From: Siphonodentalium dalli
Lineage: Eukaryota > Mollusca > Scaphopoda > Gadilida > Siphonodentaliidae
Direction: 5' to 3'
NCBI GenBank assembly: GCA_032622095.1
Contig: CP136066.1
Location: forward strand, 174,593,164-174,657,163
DNA: 64,000 bases
The notes below the pieces were generated by a model. The model did no database searches. It worked only from the letters and a program-made list of their open reading frames with translations, and was not told the origin of the DNA. The translations under genes and the position numbers were made by a program. Shown here one piece after another: positions 10,492 through 21,384 of this stretch; the stretch's first letter is position 1, and the number at the start of each line of letters is the position of its first letter.

Positions 10492-13400
10492 ATAATATAC
10501 ATTCATTGCGGGATATTTTTGTCCGATATCACGTTTTCCCAAATGCCGGTATAATAGGTCAAAGCCGAATCTACGTTAATAACGCGATGTAATGTTTCGA
10601 ATCAATGAATGTTATTGCTATTATAACAACACCCATGCATATATATGTGCAGGAGATACTCGAGCTATGATTCCTCTTATACCCGAGTTGAGGAATATTT
10701 ACCCAAATCCAAGATGGCGGCCAAAATGGCCACCAGAAATAAAAAATCGCCGAAAATGGCCGATTTTAACATCAGTGAGCATTATTGTCATGAAAACTCC
10801 ACACCTACTTACTATTGTGAGTGGGAACACCTAGGCGAAGAACTTTCCTTGTACCATATCCAAATAAAAGTACCCCAAATCCAAAATGGCGCCCACAATG
10901 GCGGACAGATTTTGAAAAATTACCGAAATTTCCTCATATTCACATCATTAGGCATTATTATCGAGACAACTCCATCCATGCGTATAGTTGAGTTGGAAAT
11001 ACTGAGGTGAAGTAATTACCTTACATCTCAAGCAAGAAATGGTTTTCCAAATCGAAGAGGGCGGCCAAAATGGCGACCGAAATTTGAAAATACGCCTACA
11101 TTCCTTTACTTTCTTAGGATGGGCGTTATTGTTTTGCGATTTCTACCCACCATTACATGTTGATATGTATGAATTATTCATTAGGGTTTGGCAAGTGATA
11201 CTCACAGTCAATATGGCGGCCAAACTGGTGGCCAGAAATTGAAAAGAAGCCGATATTATCACATACTAATTTCAACTTTTTGTCATAATATCGATTTGTA
11301 TAGACGAAACGGTACATAATATAAGCCATATATTAGTTCCAATGTAAGTCGTAGCCTTTTGGAATGATGAAAACCCACAATCGCGATGTGGCATTTCAAA
11401 ATCCATTCTCCACTAAGGGCTCATACTGGCCGTAACCGTATATAGGTGCGCCGAATAGTCATATTATGACTTCCAAGAATCAAAACAACAGTACCTGAGC
11501 TTATTCTGAATTGTCACATTCAGCATTATCTAGACCCGTTTCCGTCTCTTCGTCAGATTAATATATCTCACTCACAACAACAGTTTACTACACTTCTTTG
11601 TAGAAGGGTGCCACTAATCGGAATGTTTCAAACAATACATATGCCGGTGTCCAGCTCACGTGTTTGTTTCGAAAGCTTGGAATTCTTAGCGAGCTTCATT
11701 CGTGGTATAGCTTATGGTATAATTCAGATGCTACTATAGGCGTCATCTTGTGCGATACACTAGAATGGTATTCGGTCTATGCGTATACTAGCTTTCAGAA
11801 GGACCTATCTATCTGCGTATTGTCAGCTTTGGTGGCCCAATGGGGATAACAACGTGTACACCTGGTGATCTTCCCAAACAGCCACTTTCCAATATATGGT
11901 TCATCAATTCGCATACTCATCTAATGCACTGACGTACCCGGACAACTTCTGAATATGGCTTCGAATGTTGAAAGCCCGACATTTGACGGATGCATTTCTG
12001 CTAAGGCGTAGAAGACCATAATGCATAATATAGCCAAACTCCTTGAACATGATCATAAGAACAAGCTTGTTGGCGTCCAGCAATCGTCTCACCGAACATA
12101 TCCAAGCAGATGCTAACAATACACACGGCGCTAGTTTGTGGGTATGTGTCATGATAGTGGAAATGAAATTGGACCATGACTGCACCGCCCCTTATTTTGT
12201 TATGTTTTAGATTCAGACAGGATCTCATGTGTGGCTTTGCTTTCCTTGTATGCTAAGATTGTATGTTTCCATCCGTTTGGAGGCCGTTCTTAAACAGCTG
12301 GACCAGGCGTGTGCCATTGGCTACTGCTGTATAAGCCCCACCAAGACTGGAGTATAGTCTTAAAGGCGATACCTTTGATAGTTTGATATGTCATACTCAC
12401 GCTGCGTGGTATGGTTCAAGAAAGTACAAATGCTCTTGCATTCAGTTCAACAAACGTTGGTACACCAACTGATTTATTGGTAACATCACCATTGCGAACA
12501 TTTTCCTGCATGAGACATTAACTGCTATATTCTAAAGTTATATATAAAGCTATATGACCATAAAGGTCGCGTTTCCCAACGTCCACAGCCATTGCCATCG
12601 AGACTGTAAATTATTCTTTAAATACATAGTGAAATACATGCACCACAGTTCCTGACATTTTCTTGAATAATACCGCCAACATACTAACACTATCACTGAG
12701 AGAGGATAACAAAAAACGCATACATTCATGCTATAAAGACATTATCCTTCAGTCCATCCGACTGTTTTGAGGGAGGCTAGCATAGTATTATCCAGACAAA
12801 AATGTACGTAGTTGAATCAGAAAGGCTTCGAAACGGATGTGGAAATACAATCTTACCACACCAAATAAAACCGACACGCATGACATTCTATATCTTAAAC
12901 ATGCACCAGGTGTAGGGGTGGTGTATACCGTGGCCCATTTCATTCCTACTATCATGGCGCATGTCCATAAACTAGCACCGCGAGCATTGTTCCTCTCTGC
13001 TGGGAGATATTCGACGAGACAAATGCGGGGCGTCACACAGGTTGCTTCGGATCATGGTCAAGCAGTGTGGTAGTCTGTACACTATGGTCTTCTCCTTAGC
13101 AGATAGACATCTGCCCAAGGGAATGAGACAGCTAGCAACCTTCGAAACACTGTCGAAGTTGTCCACATATGCCAATACGTTCGCTGAGTTTGTGAGTTGA
13201 CGAACCATCTATTGAGAAGTGACTAGCTAACTGGTTCGCCAGGTGTACATGTCGTTATCCCCATGGGGTATGAGACACATACATAGAGATGACCTTCTGT
13301 AAGCTTGTATAGTCATCGGTCATATGCCTTCATAGTTCAAGATGACGCACAAATATCATATTGAGCAAATATTTAAAATCGTAAGCTAGACACCGGAAAA

Positions 13401-16375
13401 TGAATTGTTTGAAACGTTATGATTAGAGGGACCATACTCTCAGGAAGTGGTGAATACTTTGTCGGTGTGAGCTACCTAGATTTATCAGAAAAAGAAATGG
13501 AAGCTGGTCCATATAATTATGGACGTGACGTGGCAAATCAGAATCTGTTATCATGTAATTGTTCTGATATAACTATTCGGCGCACCTACGCTTACGGCCA
13601 TTATCGGCGCTAAGTGGAGAATGAATTTCCAAATGCCACATCGCGATATTAATTGTGGTTTTCATCTTTCCAGAAGGATACGAGCTATGTTATGCGTTTT
13701 GATACCTTCAAGTTGAACTGGTAGATGGTGTATGTACAGTTTCGTCCATACATACCGATATTATGACAAAAAGTTGAAATTAAGATGTGAAAATATCGAT
13801 TTCTTTTCAATTTGTAGCCGCCAATTTAGCAACGATCTTGGCTGTGAGTATCAATTGCCAAACCCTAATGAATACTTCATGTCACTATTCCATATCAACA
13901 TGTAATGGTGGATAGAAATCGCGAAACAATAACGCCCATCGTAAGAAAGTAAAGGAATGTAGACTTGTTTTCAAATTTCGGTCGCCATTTTGGCCGCCAT
14001 CTACGATTTGGAAAACAATTTCTAACATGAGATGTAAGGTAATAACTTCACCTCAGTATTTCCAACTCAACTGTATGCATGGGTGGAGTTGTCTCGACAA
14101 TAATGCCCAATGATGTGGATATGAGGGAATTTCGGTGATTTTTCAAAATCTGTCCGCCATTGTGGGCGCCATTTTGGATTTGGGGTACTTTTATTTGGAT
14201 ATGGTACAAGGAAAGTTCTTCGCCTAAGTGTTCCCAACTCACAATAGTAAGCAGGTGTGGAGTTTTAATGACAATAATGCTCACTGATGTTAAAATCGGC
14301 GATTTTCGGCGATTTTTATTTCTGGTGGCCATTTTGGCCGCCATCTTGGATTTGGGTAAATATTCCTCAAATCAGGTATTTAAGAGGAATCATAGCTCGA
14401 GTATCTCCTGCACATATATATATGCATGGGTGTTGTTATAATAGCAATAACATTCATTGATTCGAAACATTACATCGCGTTAATAGAGACCTTTCGCATC
14501 CTCACGTTTACGATTACGAATACGGATAGCTATTCGTAGTCGTAAGTCTATCCGTATGGCCAAAAAGTCCTTTCGCAAAACGATTACGCGTAAGAGTTTT
14601 GACGAACACGTACGATCATTATTTCGTACCACTTTTACAACTCAAAGCGTGTGTTTGGTATGTATACACTATACAGTCCCTTAATACTTCACTTATCGTC
14701 TCATTTGCGACAATGCGATAATCATGACCTGCTAATATTGTCAATAATTCGACCAGTCACAACGTACGACCCGGGATTCTCGTGATATACATGTATTGTG
14801 GCAATACAGGTATAAATGCCAGGTCATATGTGGTGGAAATTCAGTTCGTTGTTAGCATGGATGACCGGATAGACGTTATGCTGATGGGGAAGAGGGGTTC
14901 CTGAATTTGGACCTCACATCAACCACGACGCCATCGTTCAAGCCCCTTCAAGTCCGCGAGTTGATTTCAATGCGATTTCGGCTTCACCTCTTTGGGTTTA
15001 GGAAATCCGACATAAGGTTGGTGAGCTCGCTGATGTGCATCACTTCTGATTTGTTAATACCAAATCGAAACAAAGTCGACACGGTAGAAGCGATGTGCAT
15101 CAAGTTGCTTTTTTGTCAGATATTTGACAAACCGGCAAAATTTCGTTGAACAAAATGTTGATAAATAACAGGTTTTGGGCAATTTTATAATATAGTTGAC
15201 TGTGGTTAGCATTAATTTTGAGCAATTACTCGATTCTGATAACAGAAGCGGCATTTCAAAAAACAATTGTTGTTGGAATCTGATGATATGGGGACATCTA
15301 ATCGGATTGAGTACCTTTAAATGCCGCATTTGTGCGTGTTCTTTAAATTAAAAATAAATGCAAAGAACAAACCTGACAGAGACTGCTGAGCTCTGGTGAT
15401 GTCTGTGGGTGTGCCAAATATTCTTTTAGTTACGGTTCAGGAGCAGAAATCACTACTTACCAGTTGAATCGGGATCCAGGGTAGGTTCAGATTACTCAGA
15501 CAGAGTACTTTATGTAACTTAGAACTCGGTTATGAATTCCATGTAATTTTAAAATCGGTTATGAATTCCATGTAATTTTAAAATGCCCTGCATTACAGAC
15601 TCTATACGAGAGAGATATATAAAACCCAACTTCTACCGAAAACCGAATATTATTAAATTGAATGAACTATTCAATTCGGGAAAGGGGAAGGGAACACAAA
15701 ATCATTCACTATTCATTAATAGGGTTATGCCATTCTTTAGGCTCTCCTGAGGCATTCTATAACTGCATACGCTAGGACACCACCATGGGTTGTTGAATTA
15801 AATAATTGTTGAATTTCACTATATATTGTGTACTATCTTGCACACAATAATCACTCAAAACTCTTCATGCATCGCACACTATATACTGTATTTTTGGCGA
15901 CTGGTTTCATAGTGCACTCCTCTTACTGTAAAGTTTTCTGCGCAGCCAGCGATGGCTATCCGTTGTGAATAGCGATCTTATTTCGCGGGAAGCTCGTGAT
16001 TCACGACGACGAGTACAGTGATTGACAATCTAAACAGCATATCGAGGTCGTAGCTCAATACAACTGGATGGTTTACATGATATACATATACAGTCTCGAA
16101 CGGAGTAAAGTGATATATTGCAGAAAATAAATTTCAGGTGTTATTTGAGCTTATTAGAAACCATGAAATCGTAACCGTCATTACGGATAGTAAAATACGA
16201 GAACGATTAGAAAGTACACAAAGGTTGGTGACGTAGTACCCTATCCGTATCCGTAATCGTAAACGTGAGTTTTGCGAAAGGTCTCTATTAACGTAGATTC
16301 GGCTTTGACCTATTATACCGGCATTTGGGAAAACGTGATATCGGACAAAAATATCCCGCAATGAATGTATATTAT
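10492..16375. mobile_element. Giant palindromic element with about 1.8-kb arms
   Basis: The left arm (10492 to about 12300) recurs inverted in the right arm (about 12810-14484 plus 16287-16375, interrupted by a separate insertion). Anchors include ATAATATACATTCATTGCGG at the left tip with its complement at 16375, the ATGGCGGCC-rich blocks, a CGCGATGTGGCATTT block (11390 and about 13640), and a TTTCATTYCYACTATCATG block on opposite strands near 12150 and 12935. A spacer of about 0.5 kb separates the arms. Arms are diverged, with no long open frame. Each arm carries several AAATCCAAGATGGCGGCC-type motifs. It is probably a large foldback-type DNA transposon or an inverted duplication of one; I cannot assign a superfamily. 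Confidence 0.75.
14485..16286. mobile_element. 1.8-kb TIR element nested in the giant palindrome
   Basis: Begins AGAGACCTTTCGCATCCTCA and ends with the complement of AGAGACCTTTCGCAAAACTC, followed inward on both sides by ACGTTTACGATTACG. The left palindrome arm preserves the uninterrupted sequence CGCGTTATTAACGTAG (as its complement near 10580), proving insertion here. The target duplication is short (TA or TTA) and ambiguous. The interior holds a fragment of the 43881-44691 element family (around 15120-15320) and tandemly repeated ATGAATTCCATGTAATTTTA near 15530-15580, but no transposase. Confidence 0.8.
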
Positions 16376-17070
16376 TTTCCTATAATATATACATGATTAT
16401 TGCATTATTGACCATGTCTATTGAACCCCCGGAGTATTGAACCCTACGACTATCGAACCCTCGGACTATAGACCCTCGGACTGGCTCGGACTATAGCGCG
16501 CTATATGCCCCCGTAATCGAACCCTCGGTCCCTCGGACTAACGTACTGTTCCCATCATGGGGCTATCGGATCTATCGAACAACAGTTACTGGACGTTTAC
16601 AATCCCACAAAACAAGGTTTTATTCGATGTCCCACCCACCAATCAATTATGTGATCTTTATTGGTTGGTGGGAGTGGAACTTCAATTAAAACTCTTTTTT
16701 AGGAGATTTGTCCAGAATCGTGATCGAACCACCGCAGTGCAATCATCGTCCTCGTGTATATGGTTGACCACGCTAGCTAATGTATGGGCAGCACAATAGC
16801 TCCAAGTATTGTCATACATATCGTGACTGTGACCACGGGCACTGACCCGGAACACAACTTGGCGCAGAAAAAAAAACGGAATTTCGAATCAACACACCGA
16901 ATGAATACACTGTGTCTATTCGTTCATAATTGCCAACGACTGTGAACACAGAATTTACGCACATTCATACGCGTCACTTTAGAAAGTGAACACAGTGCTG
17001 ACGTAATATTTTGCCCACTTCAGACTAGCAACGTCATGCGCCGAGATGCCATATGTGACCCGCCATATCA
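16376..17070. other. Non-coding stretch with degenerate CCCTCGGACTA repeats
   Basis: From about 16415 to 16545 the phrase GAACCCTCGGACTAT recurs about six times with variations and irregular spacing near 18 bases. The rest is non-coding, with no open frame that looks like a gene. Confidence 0.55.
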
Positions 17071-17473
17071 AATCCAGTCGTAAGTCGGGATTTTTTTTAC
17101 CCTGTGCCAATGCATTCTCTTATATATGCGAGTCGACCATAGGTCGCCTCGCATATATAAGAGAATGCATTGGCATAACAACTTTTTACAATTTTAATAA
17201 TTTTTTCTGGTATTCTTTAACAATTTTATAATTTCACCCATACAGAGCCCCAGACAAACATGAGCAGACGACACTCTTCTATATGCTTCTATATATGTGT
17301 GGGGCTCCCTGCAGGGTAATGGATGTTTTTTTATTTTATGTCCTAAAAATTGTAAGAAACATTTATTTTAAAAAATGATAAAAAAAATTGTTAGGCCAAT
17401 GCATTCTCTTATATATGCGAGGCGACCTATGGTCGACTCGCATATATAAGAGAATGCATTGGCACAGGGTAAA
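17071..17473. mobile_element. Foldback element with long inverted termini, copy 2 (right tip lost)
   Basis: Begins with the same AATCCAGTCGTAAGTCG terminus as 1401-1825 and contains both internal 67-base palindromes. Its interior runs in the opposite orientation relative to copy 1, and homology at the right end stops after CACAGGGTAAA, so the final about 20 bases are missing or replaced. Confidence 0.75.
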
Positions 17474-18863
17474 TAATTTCCAGGGTTCGACGGTTTGTTG
17501 GACCGTTGGCTCATTAACTTAACGAACCCCGGAAGTTGCCCGAGCCAACGACCCGCCGAAACATGAATGTCAGCGACGAGGGCACTCCAGTTTTCCAGGG
17601 ATGGTTCGTCCGAACCCATATAACCTTATCTGGCTACGACCATACTAATGGCATGCATTACTGTCAATGGAGTGCTGCGGAATGTGAAAAGTGATATGTT
17701 TAATCCTAGATATCAACCAGGAGTGCCCGGATCAATCTGGCAAAAAATGTTGGCAGTTTTGGGCATGCTGAAGAATATAGTCATGCAAAGAGTACAATCT
17801 GAGATGGTTGACGGCTCCGGGTTGCCATGTTTTTAAACGAAATTAAGAAAAAATGGATATCTTCCATCTTGAGGTAACTCCCAAGAATAATGTTGGTTGT
17901 AAGGTGTGTAAAAAGAATTTAGTCATGCAAAAGGTAAAATTGAAGATTAATTTAGTTAAAACTCTCGAGATATCAAGTATTTTCGATGGTCAGATATCCA
18001 CCATATAGATGAAGATATCGGTGTGAGGTGGTTCATCTCTTAAAGGAGCACACCAGATGCAGAATGGCGATAAATCTGTGAAAATCTCACTGAGGTTATT
18101 AGGTGCAAATATTCTCCACGTCGTGAAAAATGGCCATGAAATCAAAATTCCGGTGTAGTGTAATGTCCAACTATGTACGATTCGCCAATCTAACAACAAT
18201 TATGTGATATTCCACCATGCATAATTCTTCATCATAGGTCGAAATACGAAACACTCGATTTGTTGTACTTAGAAGGAACTAAAAGTTTTCCATACGCCTC
18301 AGTGTTAACGTTTGGCCGCGCCCACTAAATTTGCTACAGTCGAATTGCACGAACTCATATATGGTCGTAAAGTCCAACCCTTCCCGCATCCTTTGCCATG
18401 TCTATACGATACGATAAGATACGATTTATTTGCATACACACCAATAAAGGCAGTATGCTAACAATACAATGTATATATGTGTACTATCCGAGCCACACCT
18501 TGTTCAACTTTAACACACGTGTTCCACACAACTCCACTTTTTGCATAAAAATTGAACGGCTGACGAATGCCAATACTCAACCTTAATCTACCGTTATTGT
18601 CTGAACACGAACGCATTTCAGACTAGGGAAAACCGACATTTATACATGCCATGTGTAGTATATTTTTTGAATTTGTAAATTTAATTGAAATATTATACGC
18701 CAATCGCGTGCCAGCATTTTTTTAAACTCGAGATTCGGGTGTAAAAAAGAAAGGGACGTAAATCTACTTTGTTAGTTTCTTCTAATCCTGTGGGGTGTCC
18801 TGAAGGAAATTGCTTACGGACGCACGTACGCACTCACGGACGGGCGGACGACGAACGGGGTGG
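17474..18863. other. Non-coding stretch before the homeobox array
   Basis: Segments around 17780-17815 and 17920-17940 (AGTCATGCAAAGAGTAAAAT-like) are related to the repeat family at 60250-61540. GGACG-rich short repeats lie at 18815-18860, directly before the first homeobox unit. No gene seen. Confidence 0.5.
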
Positions 18864-19686
18864 GGTGAACAATATTTTATTGCAGTGAAGGAACCACCCT
18901 TCTAAACTCAGAGCTTTTAGATTTAGATTTTTGAAATCCATTTATTTTCTGCACCTCGAATAATTAATTTTTGACAGCCGAGCAACAAATCCACTGGTAA
19001 TATTTACGGAAATGCACGGACGCCGTAACGAGAGTTGGGATGCCGCGCTTTGCGGTGATCGGAAATAATTCTCGGAATAAAAGACAACGAAAATAATCGC
19101 CAGAAACAAAATGTAGAGTACTTATTAATGATAGTTCGCATGCGGTTGAAATGGTATAATTATTCCCGATTCAGTGACATGTTTCATGCATTAACATAGA
19201 CAAGTTATATAATACTATGTTCGAACCAGGCATAACCATATATGGAATTCAAGGTGTAGAACATATATAGATATAATAGGTCTGAGTTTTGAAAGGTGCA
19301 TGTGTTCCTCGACTCAAAACAAATATTTCTCACCCCGACACAGAATAAATAGTAATTTAGGGGTATTAAATCAGACAGAACATCTTTAAATTGTCCCAAT
19401 TGTATTAGCCTTTCGTCGGGCAGGCTTTATCAGATGGGCTCATCTCGAACCATGCGCTTATATTAGCAGATGTGCGAATATCAAATCTTCAAACGAATGC
19501 AAAAGCCGATGACTTCCTGGCGACCTGTTTTTTTGGGCATATTCAGTATTTCGTGGTGAAAACTTAGGTTTTTTGTGGAACCAGTGACGTGACGACATGT
19601 AGTGAGAATCTCACCCCCATCTTCGGTCAAACTGCTCAATTGGAAATTTCAGACCGAAAATAGGCGGAAATTTTCTCAAAGTTTAA

Positions 19687-20087
19687 AGATGCAATTTCCG
19701 AGTTGACACCATAAAACCACACGTCGTCAAAAGATTTTAATTAGATCTGACCCATGAGGTCATTAATACGACGTTTTGATTGCCATGCAGACATCGATTT
19801 TGAAATGTTTTAACACGTTATGAATTTTTGTCAGCCTATCCCAATGATCACCTCTTATAAAGAGCGTTAATGCTTCTGTTGCCCCCCAAGCGGTAGATAA
19901 TAAAGAGCGTTATCTGTTCTGAGCTTATGTGATAGTATTCGACGTATTGCTTATGTATGATTTTTTATGGATTTTCATGATGCAGATGTGATACAAATGA
20001 TGAGCGCAAGTATTTTTCATTCGCCTGGTAAGCAAAAAATTAATTAGAAATTCTGAATTATTTGGCATCAAATCGGACAGGGCATCT
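19687..20087. mobile_element. TTAA-flanked MITE family III, unit A copy
   Basis: Bounded by TTAA at 19683-19686 and 20088-20091. The left end reads AGATGCAATTTCCGAGTTGA and the right end is the complement of AGATGCCCTGTCCGATTTGA. It occupies the equivalent position in all five array units, so it was inserted before the array was amplified. It carries two ATAAAGAGCGTT motifs, also present in family II. Confidence 0.7.
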
Positions 20088-21199
20088 TTAATTTTCCATT
20101 CAACATCAAATGGATGTTTTGATCAAGAACAGGATATATTCAGTCACACAATAATTGTCGACTAGAATTGCCATCATGCAGTCAGAAAAATGTTAACCTT
20201 GGATAAGGCGGCGTTATGTGGATTTCCCACCCAAGACAGTTGTAGTTTGAGAGATCATTTGGAAAATTCAATCTCAAACCGGTGAATATTATATTTTCTC
20301 AGAGTTTAGGAGTTTTGTTCCTGTAAGAACCATCCCCAGCTGTTGTAACGCTACTATCGTGTACATGTATATCGTGTAAACTTTTCAGTGCAGGAAACAA
20401 TCGAAAGACCAGCTTGTACATGCACTGTATATGCCCAATTAAGATCCACTGGCAATACAAGAGGAATAACTCCAGTATACACGCGATATTTGAGGTTTAT
20501 AACGAGTTTGATGTGAATGCACCGTCAGAGCCGACCTGTGTGGCATTCATACTAATTTACTGGGTGGCAGACCTGCCCATATATATAGGGGACTAATCTG
20601 CTCCCATCATGGGGTTGCCATTACTCTTTACTATTACTTTCCTCATTGGGGGACATAGTGCCCCTCCTGATTGGGGCAATTAACTTACCCCCCAAAAAGA
20701 GGAAGATAATTGCCAATATTTGGTGGCAGTGTTGCCACTTCTTGGGGGCAATTTTACCACTTAGGGGGTATATAATGTTCCAAGCTATGGGAAAACCTAC
20801 AAATGAGATTATGCATGGAGCCTTGGTAATGTGTGCGACAAAAATTCGCCACAGCGTACCTGACAACCGCGGTTTACGAGATAAGATTGAACAAATCAGA
20901 AATGAAGATATAGGCATACTCAATGTCAGTGTCGTGTTTCTATGGATACAGCATATGAGTTGGACAGAAACTCACCACATATTCACAGGTAACCACACGT
21001 ATGCCCAAAACGACGCAAATCACTCCATCAACATCGTAGTGAGCTACACGCTATAATAACATTACTGTGCCATGTGACTACTGACAACAAACGACCAAAC
21101 ATCACACGAGGGTGAGGTGTGGTTATACCAACAATGACAATATTTTCTTGCAGACGTTGTCAACTTTTATGAAAACAATGCAATTCACGGAGTCATCAA

Positions 21200-21384
21200 C
21201 TGAGTCAATCAATTGAATTCGGCATGGCATAACTGATTGACCTGTGGTCCACGTGTCGCGTGCCAAAAGCACCATGTAGGCTTTAAATAATTTGGTATAA
21301 AGATGCGCATCAGATCACTGAGTTATTGAGCATTTAGCCATAGATTAAGACTGAATATAAATTGACAACAGCAAAATTGCTAAA
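21200..21384 (+). promoter_or_regulatory. Putative promoter of homeobox gene 1
   Basis: TATAAA at 21296-21301 lies 89 bases before the ATG, implying transcription start near 21326. Upstream are GTCAATCA (21204-21211) and TGATTGAC (21234-21241), an inverted pair, and an E-box CACGTG (21250-21255). TGATTGAC resembles the 5' part of the PBX-MEIS composite site; binding is inference only. The same arrangement recurs before genes 2 and 3 and partly before gene 4. Confidence 0.55.

Noticed and set aside
10645-11010. 121-codon frame in the left palindrome arm
   Set aside because: The inverted copy has a frame of only partial similarity, with no domain; it is explained by ATGGCC-rich repeats.
17368-17619. 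Minus-strand frame ending in a foldback element
   Set aside because: It reads across the element terminus; part is the repeated palindrome translation also seen at 17046-17231.
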